Made by a program: the position numbers and the translations under genes | Shown: piece after piece, positions 46,138 to 53,606 of the stretch | How positions within the stretch are numbered: position 1 is the stretch's first letter | How the letters are laid out: each line of letters opens with the position of its first letter | The notes under the pieces: generated by a model | Databases searched by the model: none | Told to the model about the DNA's origin: nothing | The model's input: only the letters and a program-made list of their open reading frames with translations | Source: an uncultured Pelagibacteraceae bacterium | GTDB lineage: Bacteria > Pseudomonadota > Alphaproteobacteria > Pelagibacterales > Pelagibacteraceae | DNA length: 64,000 bases | Assembly: GCA_902574215.1 (NCBI GenBank) | Contig: CACGMR010000001.1 | Span: 62,001 to 126,000 of the forward strand | Reading direction: 5' to 3'

Positions 46138-47679
46138 ATGAGTAAAATTATTGGAATAGATTTAGGTACAACCTTTTCAGCTATAGCTGAGCTAGATGAT
46201 TTAGGTAATCCAGAGATGTTATCTGACCCTGAAAATAATAATAGAATTACTCGATCGGCAGTTTACATAGGGAGAGATAAAGCAATAGTTGGAGACAAAG
46301 CTGTTGATGCTGCGGTTACCAATAGAAATAGCACAGTGTTTGAAGTCAAAAGCCAAATGGAAAACAACGTAGTTTGGTCAAAAAAAGATGGAGAGTGGAT
46401 AGAACAAGATGCAAAAAAAACAAGCAAGGGCTATACTCCTTCTCAAATATCCTCAATTATTTTATCTAAACTTAAGGATTACACCTCTGGTGTAAAAAAA
46501 GCTGTTGTTACTGTTCCTGCAATGTTTGCTGATGCAGCACGAGATGCAACTTTAGATGCAGCTAAACTGGCAAAATTAGATGTAGAACTAATTAATGAAC
46601 CAACCGCTGCTGTACTACATTATGCAAATTTACCTGGCTCATCTATAAATGGAAGAGTTCTTATATTTGATTTGGGAGGTGGTACATTTGATATAACGAT
46701 AGCAAATGTTAAAGGAAAGAAGGTCGATGTTATTACATCTGTTGGTGATAAGCATCTTGGTGGCAGACGTTTTGATGAAGAAATAATTAATTTAATAGAT
46801 AAGAAATATAAGAAAGCAAAAGGAAAAGGACTAGTTAAACCTTTAGAAGATGAGAGTCTTTTTACTATTGCAGAGAGAATAAAGAAAATATTATCCACCA
46901 AAGATAAAGCATCGGAAATTATAGAAGGCCCTAAAGGCCCTCAAAAAATTGATATATCTAGAAGTGAATTTGAGAATTCAATAGATACTTATATTGAAAA
47001 AATAAAAATGCTCATGGAAGAGGCACTAGAGAGTAAAGACTTAAAGGCCAACAACATTTCTCAGACTTTATTAGTTGGTGGCAGTACAAGAATGCCTATT
47101 ATAAATAAAGTTATTACAAAAATTATGAAAAAAGCTCCTGTTAAAGGAGTTAATGTAGATGAGGCTGTAGCATGTGGAGCTGCTATATATGCTGGGCTTC
47201 AAAATAAAGGAAATCTAAATTCAGCACAAAAAAAATCGCTATCAAATGTAGAATTAAATGATGTTTGTAATTATTACTTGGGCACATTAGCCATTATATA
47301 TGACAAGGAAAGAGATATGGGGATTCAAATTAATGATATTGTGATTCCAAGAGATACAAAACTTCCTTGCTCAATCACAAAAACTTATACAGTAGTATCA
47401 GATGGTCAGAAGGGAATTGATTGTTCTGTAACTCAAAGCGAGGGTGAAGAAAAAGATAAAGAATTCGTTAATATATTGTCAAATGAAATTCTTGATCTTT
47501 CCAAAAATGCGAAAGCAGGCGACCCAATTGAGGTTACATATTCTTATGATAATAGTGGAAAGATCCATTGTATTTTCGAAGATAAAAAATCCAAAAAAAA
47601 ACATGAGATTAGTTTAAAGCCAGCAGGCGCTAAGGATTTAAAAGAATTAAAAGAAAATTTAGATTTTGATATAGAATAA
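46138..47679 (+). CDS. Hsp70-family chaperone without lid
   Basis: A 513-residue Hsp70 homolog. ATPase sites: IDLGTTFSAIAE (residues 7-18), KAVVTVPAMFADAARDATLDA (near 121, in part), INEPTAAVLHY, FDLGGGTFDI (177-186) and LLVGGSTRMP (311-320). A beta-type substrate domain follows (about 385-500: LPCSITKTYTVVSDGQKGID). The 100-residue or longer helical lid and C-terminal tail of DnaK are absent, which should give weak or fast substrate release. Not the housekeeping DnaK, since it lacks dnaJ beside it and is in a mobile-type island. It sits between GrpE-like and TerB genes. Confidence 0.92.
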   Translation: MSKIIGIDLGTTFSAIAELDDLGNPEMLSDPENNNRITRSAVYIGRDKAIVGDKAVDAAVTNRNSTVFEVKSQMENNVVWSKKDGEWIEQDAKKTSKGYTPSQISSIILSKLKDYTSGVKKAVVTVPAMFADAARDATLDAAKLAKLDVELINEPTAAVLHYANLPGSSINGRVLIFDLGGGTFDITIANVKGKKVDVITSVGDKHLGGRRFDEEIINLIDKKYKKAKGKGLVKPLEDESLFTIAERIKKILSTKDKASEIIEGPKGPQKIDISRSEFENSIDTYIEKIKMLMEEALESKDLKANNISQTLLVGGSTRMPIINKVITKIMKKAPVKGVNVDEAVACGAAIYAGLQNKGNLNSAQKKSLSNVELNDVCNYYLGTLAIIYDKERDMGIQINDIVIPRDTKLPCSITKTYTVVSDGQKGIDCSVTQSEGEEKDKEFVNILSNEILDLSKNAKAGDPIEVTYSYDNSGKIHCIFEDKKSKKKHEISLKPAGAKDLKELKENLDFDIE

Positions 47680-47682
47680 TTT

Positions 47683-48906
47683 ATGGAAGGTATAGTTATT
47701 TGGATTGTTATAATAGCGGGGTGGTGGGTAATAAAGTCTATTTTTTCTTCAGCATTTGGTGGTGGAGGAAGTTTAAGTAATGCAGATCGTCAAGAACTTT
47801 ACGATAAATTAAAACTGCAGCTTAAAGTATCTGAGGAAATTCCACCAAAAGAAAGAGGTTTACCAGATCAAAAATGCTTAGCAGTTAAAGTTAAGGGACT
47901 TTTTGGCCATCCTACAGAAAATAAAACTAAAATTTTTTTAACAATTCATGATAATACGGAGCTAGGTGATGATGAATTTGGGCCACCAGTACTTTCAGCC
48001 CACCCATCTTTTGCAGAAAAAAATAATAGAGTTTTTAGCCTTACAACAGTTTGGGAAACATCTTCAGACACATATTTTCCCGACTGGTATAATTTAATAT
48101 ATATTCCAAAAGAACTTATTCTTGCACCTTATAAGGGAAGAAGAAATCTAAAATTTAATTTTACAGCATGTGATACGGACGCTGAAGTTCATCATAGTGC
48201 ACATGACGACCTAGAAAAAATCAAATATAGCGCTTCTACTATTTACAAATTTACATCCAAAGAAATTGGATATCTAGAAGAATTTAAAAATAGAGATAAG
48301 GTAGAAGATCTGACAATAAATCTAGCGATGAACATGGCTGCTTCTGATGGTCATTTAGATCAAAAGGAATTAAATGTTATTAAAGATTGGGCTAAAAGTT
48401 TAACTCTTGAGCTTGATGAAGATAAAGCTTCAGAAAAGAAAAAGCATTTTGCAAAACTTATTAAGGAAACTTACAAAATAGCACAAACTAAGAAAGCATC
48501 TATTTCTAAACTTGTTTCTGAATTTAATGATAAAGCAAGTAAAAGCCAAAAATACCTAGCAATAGAACTAATGTTAAATGTTGCTAGCTCAGACTCAAAA
48601 TTAGCAAAAGAAGAAGAGCAATTTGTAAATAAGATTGCCAAAAGTATTGGAATTGATCTTCAAACTTTTAAAGAAATGAAAAATAAAGTCATTGCAAATG
48701 TCGATAAAATTGATTTTGCTGAAAAACCCTCTGAGGCAAGTTTTGGTATAACTGATGATATGGATGATGCTGAGAAAAGAAAAATTCTTCGAAAAGAATA
48801 CACTAAGTGGAATGGTCAAACTAATCATAAAGATCCAAAGAAAAAGAAAAGAGCTAAAGAGATGGTTAAAATAATTGCCGACTTAAGGAAGCAATACAGC
48901 CATTAA
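47683..48906 (+). CDS. Membrane-anchored TerB-domain protein with J-like tail
   Basis: A 407-residue protein: an N-terminal transmembrane helix (about 3-22) with a Gly-rich linker, a beta-rich domain (60-190) not recognised, and a TerB-type helical domain (about 205-335) with the acidic signature AMNMAASDGHLDQKELNVI and a second, NVASSDSKLAKEEEQFV. The last 40 residues (RKILRKEYTKWNGQTNHKDP..., with ADLRKQYSH at the end) resemble a J-domain of TerB-J (DjlA) proteins, but HPD is replaced, so activity is doubtful. Starting three bases after the Hsp70 stop, it could be its membrane partner. Confidence 0.78.
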   Translation: MEGIVIWIVIIAGWWVIKSIFSSAFGGGGSLSNADRQELYDKLKLQLKVSEEIPPKERGLPDQKCLAVKVKGLFGHPTENKTKIFLTIHDNTELGDDEFGPPVLSAHPSFAEKNNRVFSLTTVWETSSDTYFPDWYNLIYIPKELILAPYKGRRNLKFNFTACDTDAEVHHSAHDDLEKIKYSASTIYKFTSKEIGYLEEFKNRDKVEDLTINLAMNMAASDGHLDQKELNVIKDWAKSLTLELDEDKASEKKKHFAKLIKETYKIAQTKKASISKLVSEFNDKASKSQKYLAIELMLNVASSDSKLAKEEEQFVNKIAKSIGIDLQTFKEMKNKVIANVDKIDFAEKPSEASFGITDDMDDAEKRKILRKEYTKWNGQTNHKDPKKKKRAKEMVKIIADLRKQYSH

Positions 48907-50057
48907 TGGATTTTTTAGATAAGTTTAAATATCATAAAGATGATCCATCTGAATTTGGAATTGATTTAAAAGAATTCAAAAAAAAAACTAGTGAATTAGA
49001 TAATAGTCACCTATCTAACTTATTAACAAATTCAGTAAGGGTAGATAGGGAAATATTACCTAAAGTTGGTAAGGCGATAGATGTTGTATTTAAGAGAATT
49101 AAAATTGAAAATGTATTTAATTTTTTTATAACTCCAGACAATAACCAAGCAAATGCTTCATGTAGTTTAATGTCTTCAGCATCAAGGCCTGATATTATTT
49201 TAACTTCTAGATTAATTGAATTATTATCATTAGAGGAACTCCAATTTGTAATAGGGCACGAAGTTGCACATTATATCTATCAACACGCACTGTATCCAAA
49301 TTTCAATAATGTGGACGATAGAAATTTAAAATTAAATATTTTAAATCTAAGTAGAGCTGCAGAAATAAGTGCTGACAGAATTGGTTTTTTATCATGTGCT
49401 AATCTTGAAGATTCGTTACGAGCTAATTTTAAGCTAGCATCAGGACTAAGTGATAAATATTTTAATTTTAAACCCTCCACATATCTTGATCAACTTAGAG
49501 ATTTAGAGGATTTAGGTAAAAGTTCTCACGAGTTATGGAGCACACATCCAAGTTTCTTAATAAGGATGCAGTCTTTAATCTGGTTTTCTATGACAAAAGA
49601 GTATCATGAGTTCTTTGATAAAAAAGTTAAAGGAACATATGATTTAAAAGAAATAGACAAGAAACTTGATTTAAAAATCAAAAAAATTACTGGAGATGAA
49701 TTAGAAAAATCAAATACAGATATATATGAAAGAGCACTTATCTGGGGTTCATTGAATATTTATTTAAGTGATAAAAAATTCACTAAAATAGAACAAGAAG
49801 AATTTGCTAAAAGATTTGGAGAAAAATCTAAAAAGGCTATCTCGTTATTAAAGGTTTCTAATGCTAGAGACATACTAGATCAAAAGATAGACGAGTCATT
49901 TAATGATGCTGCCAAATTATTAAAAACAGATAAAAATAAACTAGTAGAAGAACTTAAGTTAGTTGGCAAGGAGACAGGTGGAGATAAAATGAAGAAATTA
50001 AAAATTCTTGGAAAGTTGTTAAATATTTTAGGTATTAAAAAACCCGTTAATTTTTGA
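48906..50057 (+). CDS. M48-family zinc metallopeptidase
   Basis: A 383-residue peptidase with HEVAHYIYQH at residues 118-127 (two His ligands and the catalytic Glu), the third ligand in AAEISADRIG (Glu153) and the downstream STHPSFLIRMQSL loop seen in M48 enzymes. No transmembrane helix or signal peptide is visible, unlike HtpX, so it is probably cytoplasmic. The C-terminal 130 residues are helical and include a TerB-like segment (WGSLNIYLSDKKFTKIEQEEF). It overlaps the TerB gene by one base, so the four genes form one operon. Confidence 0.87.
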   Translation: MDFLDKFKYHKDDPSEFGIDLKEFKKKTSELDNSHLSNLLTNSVRVDREILPKVGKAIDVVFKRIKIENVFNFFITPDNNQANASCSLMSSASRPDIILTSRLIELLSLEELQFVIGHEVAHYIYQHALYPNFNNVDDRNLKLNILNLSRAAEISADRIGFLSCANLEDSLRANFKLASGLSDKYFNFKPSTYLDQLRDLEDLGKSSHELWSTHPSFLIRMQSLIWFSMTKEYHEFFDKKVKGTYDLKEIDKKLDLKIKKITGDELEKSNTDIYERALIWGSLNIYLSDKKFTKIEQEEFAKRFGEKSKKAISLLKVSNARDILDQKIDESFNDAAKLLKTDKNKLVEELKLVGKETGGDKMKKLKILGKLLNILGIKKPVNF

Positions 50058-50094
50058 TTTTATAAATTATATAAAAAAATAAAAATATTATTAT

Positions 50095-50259
50095 TTATTT
50101 ATTACCCACATTTAAAATTAAGAGACCTATACCTCCAAAAACATATGGAGTGAAAGTAGATAACGGTCCTAAAAAATAAGTAAGATTTATTTGTGCAAAG
50201 TTTCCAAGTAAAAAATCTGCAACACCAATAATTATTAATATATATCCTAAGATTTGCAT
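50095..50259 (-). CDS. Small membrane protein, 54 residues
   Basis: An open frame on the minus strand starting MQILGYILIIIGVADF and ending GGIGLLILNVGNK. It has two hydrophobic helices (about 1-20 and 30-50) with Gly-rich faces, and is internally plausible unlike the longer overlapping frame 50102-50293. It is convergent with the M48 gene. Small two-helix proteins of this type are common in SAR11. The rest of the 50058-50378 gap is AT-rich without clear signals. Confidence 0.55.
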   Translation of the reverse strand: MQILGYILIIIGVADFLLGNFAQINLTYFLGPLSTFTPYVFGGIGLLILNVGNK

Positions 50260-50378
50260 GAGAAAGAATTATATATTTATTAGCTAAAAACAATTAAAAA
50301 ATTTTCACTTAAAAAGTGTATTAAAATTTAAATTAGATTGAATTATCAATATATTTCTGAGAATATAATTTGGACATT

Positions 50379-51662
50379 ATGAAGTTGTTTATTTTATTGT
50401 TTTTACAATTTTTATTTTTCCTAAATTTAAATGCTAATGAAATTAATTTAAACGATCCATTCTATAAGCTAGGTTGGAAAAATTTAGAAAACCCAGAAAT
50501 TTCTAGAATTCAAATTCCCAATGCGAATGCTAGCATAGAAATCATCAAGTCTGAGATCTACTTAAATACTAAACAAGATATAAAAAATTTTGAAGAATAT
50601 TTATATAACCAAGAATATAACATTGATGATATTGATGAAAAATTAATTATTTCTGACAATGAGCAATACTATAAAATTGAAGCTAAATATTATGATGAAG
50701 GTTATATTACAACAGACAGATTTAAAAATTTTAAATCATCAGATTTACTCGAGACAATTAACAAAAATAAATCAGAATCAATTGATAAATTTTCTTGGGC
50801 TTTAGAGCCAACCATTTCTGAAAATATGATTTCAACTTATGGATATAAGGTGAAGTGGAAAGATGGAGATATAACTTACTGGTATTATGGAAATATACTA
50901 GGCAGAAATGGTTACGTTGAATTAAAAATGGTTCTTTTTGGTGATGAATCAGATGGAGATGATTTCTTTAATTATTATGGAGATTTAATTAATCAGATTT
51001 CTTCTACTGTTGAATTTAATGATCAATATAAATATTCAGATTTTACTCAAGATGACTATCTATCATCTTATACTCTAACAAATATAATTGACGGAAGCTG
51101 GGGGGAAGGTACAGCTACTGATCTTACAAATATTATTGCCAATTGTTTAATTACAACTGAAGCTTTAAAAAAAGCAGGTATAGCTGAGTCAGATTATCCC
51201 AGGTTTGCAGGTAAGGTAATTAATTTTTATATTTCAGATGTTAGAAATGAGATCATTGATTTATCTATAGATGATGAGGTGAATGTCATATCAGGAATGT
51301 ATGGCATTGAAGATAAGCAAAATTTTCAAAAACTTAACATATCTCATAATAATCCAAATACTTTTGATCTTAGTTACACCAATATAATAGAAGTAGTTGG
51401 TGATAAAAAGACAGACAAGTCAAAATATGAATATAAAAATAAATTGGTTATTAAAGATGGTATACCTAAGCTTATGTTTGCAAAGATTGATCAAACAGGT
51501 TTATCATTTAATAAATGGAATTTAACACTAGGTTGTAAGAGCGAAGACTTTACAGAAGAAGAAATAGCATCAGCTAAATTTGTTAAGTCTAAATCAATAT
51601 CAGGCATGGATCCAAAAAAGCTAGAAGAGATAATTAAAAAACTTAAAGAAAGGAGCGAATAG
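50379..51662 (+). CDS. Hypothetical secreted protein, DUF2167-like N-terminal half
   Basis: A 427-residue protein starting at ATG 50379 (an in-frame TTG at 50370 is possible). The signal peptide is about 20 residues, ending LNANA-like (LNLNANE). Residues 120-200 have the pattern WALEPTISENMISTYGYKVKW followed by YYGNILGRNGYVEL, reminiscent of DUF2167 proteins, but the match is weak. The C-terminal part ends in a Lys/Glu helix. Probably periplasmic. TTTGGACA at 50369, overlapping the upstream possible start, resembles the island operator. Confidence 0.55.
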   Translation: MKLFILLFLQFLFFLNLNANEINLNDPFYKLGWKNLENPEISRIQIPNANASIEIIKSEIYLNTKQDIKNFEEYLYNQEYNIDDIDEKLIISDNEQYYKIEAKYYDEGYITTDRFKNFKSSDLLETINKNKSESIDKFSWALEPTISENMISTYGYKVKWKDGDITYWYYGNILGRNGYVELKMVLFGDESDGDDFFNYYGDLINQISSTVEFNDQYKYSDFTQDDYLSSYTLTNIIDGSWGEGTATDLTNIIANCLITTEALKKAGIAESDYPRFAGKVINFYISDVRNEIIDLSIDDEVNVISGMYGIEDKQNFQKLNISHNNPNTFDLSYTNIIEVVGDKKTDKSKYEYKNKLVIKDGIPKLMFAKIDQTGLSFNKWNLTLGCKSEDFTEEEIASAKFVKSKSISGMDPKKLEEIIKKLKERSE

Positions 51663-51665
51663 ATT

Positions 51666-52028
51666 ATGAGTGTAAATATTCTCAATATCAATGATTTTAA
51701 TAATGAGATAAGAAATTATATTCCTTTTCACGAAGTCAGTAGCCCACCTAGAATAGGTGATGTAGAGGGACAAGATTTCGAATGTGGTTGTGGAGATATT
51801 CACATTATGAATTTTGATCAACATTATTTCATAGCTGATGGAGGAATGTTTAAAGCTGTTTTTTTGTCTCCAGCTTGTGGTTTTTTAAATGCATTAAAAT
51901 TAAAAAAAATGTTTTCAAGTGGAATTGAGAATCTGTGTAGTACTAAATTTTTAGCTGAAAAACCTAATTATGGATTTCAAAGTTATCCAGATATAGCAGG
52001 CTCTATTAACAAGTATTTTGGACGGTAA
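51666..52028 (+). CDS. Hypothetical Cys-containing protein, 120 residues
   Basis: Not recognised. Soluble, no signal peptide. It has a CGCGDIH segment near residue 40, a later FLSPACGFLNALKLKK, and another Cys near residue 91 (ENLCSTKFL), which together could bind metal. The frame starts three bases after the preceding stop, so it is likely co-transcribed, and it ends at the right border region of module 1. Confidence 0.5.
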   Translation: MSVNILNINDFNNEIRNYIPFHEVSSPPRIGDVEGQDFECGCGDIHIMNFDQHYFIADGGMFKAVFLSPACGFLNALKLKKMFSSGIENLCSTKFLAEKPNYGFQSYPDIAGSINKYFGR

Positions 52029-52039
52029 ATAATTTTTCA

Positions 52040-52105
52040 ATGAAAAAACTTATAGGACTTCATCGGATAACCAGCACAAGACCAGCACATAGAGAGATAA
52101 AATAA
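52040..52105 (+). pseudogene. Truncated signal-peptide start at right end of module 1
   Basis: A 21-codon frame starting Met-Lys-Lys-Leu-Ile-Gly and running into the ACCAGCAC repeat. Its first bases (atgaaaaaactTATAGG) match the starts at 40844 and 52572, where the same codons begin a signal peptide. Here the hydrophobic part is lost. Seen as a truncated gene fragment rather than a functional peptide. Confidence 0.4.
52070..52092 (+). repeat. Right-end repeat of module 1
   Basis: ACCAGCAC (52070-52077), aag, ACCAGCAC (52081-52088), followed by ATAG. It is the same pair, in the same orientation, as in the left arm at 40795-40817. After it comes AGAGATAAAATAAAA and then the tRNA promoter region. 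Confidence 0.75.
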
Positions 52106-52219
52106 AAAAAATTTACTTATTAACCTTGTTCAATTATAAATATTAGCATAAACACTCATGAAATTCATTAATGCCCTCGTGGTGAAATTGGTAGACACAA
52201 AGGACTTAAAAGCCGAGGG
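52106..52219 (+). pseudogene. tRNA-Leu(UAA) promoter and 5' half, copy B
   Basis: Bases 52106-52211 match 53501-53606 (tRNA start at 52173, CTTAAAA at 52205-52211), with a few substitutions, then GCCGAGGG (52212-52219) as in copy A. The promoter-like TTGTTC ... TAAACT is intact, so a short non-tRNA transcript may be made. The left flank GATAAAATAAAAAAAA is shared with the intact tRNA but not with copy A. Confidence 0.88.
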
Positions 52220-52360
52220 ATTCACATTTTAGTCAGTCCATAGTAGTCCAAGGTAGTCTAAACATCCTATAAAATCTCATAAGTTTAATTAAGCTTTCAA
52301 ATAAGATTAGAAAATAAAGCTTATTTAATTTGTGCAGACTAGTACTAAACTAGTACCTGG
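52220..52360 (+). repeat. Left arm of module 2
   Basis: Homologous to 40676-40817. The 10-bp array is AGTCC at 52235 and 52245, AGTCT at 52255. The terminal pair is ACTAGTAC at 52338-52345 and 52349-52356 (11-bp period). The conserved middle has TAAGATTAGAAAATAA, here framed by AAGCTTT and AAAGCTT. Confidence 0.7.
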
Positions 52361-52386
52361 ATAGATAATATTATAAGCTTTTATCA

Positions 52387-52572
52387 ATGAAAATTAAAAA
52401 AGGTATTTTTAGAATTTATATAGTTTTAAGTGTTATGTGGTTTTGTTTTTTTTTCATTGGTTTTATCGATCAAGACTGGAACTATAATATTGAAAAAGAA
52501 TTATTAATAATTTCCCTTATACCACTGCCATTATATTTTATTCTTAAATGGATAGCTAAAGGTTTTGAATAA
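52387..52572 (+). CDS. Small membrane protein, 61 residues
   Basis: Two hydrophobic helices (about residues 8-27 and 36-56) with a short loop containing IDQDWNYNIEKE. A basic N-terminus MKIKKGIFR suggests a hairpin with cytoplasmic ends. Not recognised. The stop overlaps the ATG of the next gene by one base (taATG), suggesting coupled expression. Confidence 0.55.
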   Translation: MKIKKGIFRIYIVLSVMWFCFFFIGFIDQDWNYNIEKELLIISLIPLPLYFILKWIAKGFE

Positions 52573-53438
52573 TGAAAAAACTTTTAGGAATGATATTGAT
52601 CAGTTTGTTATGTTTTAATTTTTCTATTGCAGATAACAATGAAGAGCTGAAGTTAATTGAAGATTATAAAGAAAAATTATTGGATAGTGGAAGTAAACGG
52701 GATTTAAAACAAGTTGAAAAAATTTGTTCTAAATACCAAGATGATAAAGCAAAAAATATAATTGCTGACAGTGAAATCTTGTCATTCCTTTGCTCTGGAG
52801 GTGTAAGTATGCTTATTACCAGCGAGTATAATGATATGTTATTAGATAAAAGCATATCACATATTGATACGTGCAATGAATATAAGAAAATTCCAATAGA
52901 GGTGGGTGAGTACGACCAAATGAGTTTGAATACTCATATAGGTATAATGAATTATTGTGAGACTGTTGAGTTAAGAGCAAATTTTAAGCAGGATGCGAAA
53001 CATAATCTAATTAAAGATTTAGATTTAGAAAAACTTAACTTTAACTTCTTATCAAATAAATATTATTCATTATCCATACCTGAAAAGGACATTACTAAAA
53101 AAGCCTCTTGTTTTCTTAATCTTAAAGAAGAAAAAAGTTTAGACTACAAAGATATAAAGGAAAGATGTGGGGTTGAAAGCGTTACATATCAAGAGGAAAG
53201 TCCCGCAGGTTCAGAAGGTGAGCTTGCATCATATGAATTAATAAGTGAAAGTGATTTAACACGTAATTGGATTGTAATATTAGATTACTTTTATGCAGAT
53301 GCTAATGAAGATGGTTATATGGATTTAGTTATAAGATTTAAAAATGATGGTAGCTATTCTATGGCAGTTCAAACCATGACTACAGTTATAACATCTTTAA
53401 GTGCAAATAATTATAAAATACTTAATTATAATAAATAG
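52572..53438 (+). CDS. Hypothetical secreted protein, 288 residues, DxDxDG-like motif
   Basis: A signal peptide of about 21 residues (MKKLLGMILISLLCFNFSIA) starts it. The DNA of this start equals the leader at 40844. The mature part is helical with four or more cysteines (for example ICSKYQDD, FLCSGGVSM, CNEYKK, CETVE), then a C-terminal DANEDGYMDLVIRF, which resembles calcium-binding loops of FG-GAP/EF-hand type. Probably periplasmic. No known family. It fills most of module 2. Confidence 0.6.
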   Translation: MKKLLGMILISLLCFNFSIADNNEELKLIEDYKEKLLDSGSKRDLKQVEKICSKYQDDKAKNIIADSEILSFLCSGGVSMLITSEYNDMLLDKSISHIDTCNEYKKIPIEVGEYDQMSLNTHIGIMNYCETVELRANFKQDAKHNLIKDLDLEKLNFNFLSNKYYSLSIPEKDITKKASCFLNLKEEKSLDYKDIKERCGVESVTYQEESPAGSEGELASYELISESDLTRNWIVILDYFYADANEDGYMDLVIRFKNDGSYSMAVQTMTTVITSLSANNYKILNYNK

Positions 53439-53464
53439 ATTTAAATATAGGACTTTATGGGACA

Positions 53465-53488
53465 ACTAGTACCAGACTAGTACCTAGG
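53465..53488 (+). repeat. Right-end repeat of module 2
   Basis: ACTAGTAC (53465-53472), cag, ACTAGTAC (53476-53483), then CTAGG. It repeats the left-arm pair at 52338-52356. Next comes AAGATAAAATAAAA, as at the end of module 1, then the tRNA promoter copy. Confidence 0.75.
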
Positions 53489-53500
53489 AAGATAAAATAA

Positions 53501-53606
53501 AAAAAATTTACTTATTCCTCTTGTTCAATTATAAATATTAGCATAAACACTCATGAAATTCATTAATGCCCTCGTGGTGAAATTGGTAGACACAAAGGAC
53601 TTAAAA
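53501..53606 (+). repeat. Promoter and tRNA 5' half of the intact tRNA-Leu, copy C
   Basis: The reference copy of the 106-base repeat also at 40562-40667 and 52106-52211. All three copies stop matching after CTTAAAA of the anticodon loop (53600-53606 here), which defines the recombination core. A TTGTTC (-35), 17 bases, TAAACT (-10-like) precede the tRNA by a suitable distance. Confidence 0.85.

Larger units (their letters stand above)
40661..52211 (+). mobile_element. Integrative module 1 at tRNA-Leu (about 11.5 kb)
   Basis: Bounded by the anticodon-loop core of copy A and of copy B. Its left arm (40676-40817) and right end (52070-52105) both carry ACCAGCAC-aag-ACCAGCAC, in direct orientation. 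The right end also supplies a new promoter plus tRNA 5' half. Cargo includes a PrsW protease, a ligand-gated channel, a GrpE/Hsp70/TerB/M48 set and several unknown secreted or membrane proteins. No recombinase, phage or plasmid genes are visible, so it appears non-autonomous. Confidence 0.65.
52205..53606 (+). mobile_element. Integrative module 2 at tRNA-Leu (about 1.4 kb)
   Basis: Bounded by the cores of copy B and of the intact tRNA. Left arm 52220-52360 and right end 53465-53488 both carry the pair ACTAGTAC-nnn-ACTAGTAC in direct orientation, differing from module 1's ACCAGCAC at two positions. It contains just two genes. No recombinase is seen. As the unit next to the intact tRNA, it should be the later insertion. 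Confidence 0.6.

Noticed and set aside
50102..50293. A 63-codon minus-strand frame beside the M48 gene
   Set aside because: Its sequence is rich in Cys, Trp and Tyr and lacks protein-like pattern, while another frame (50095-50259) gives a clean two-helix membrane protein.
40676..53567. Integrase, transposase or phage genes in the island
   Set aside because: I checked every plausible frame and saw no tyrosine or serine recombinase, DDE transposase, capsid or terminase signature.
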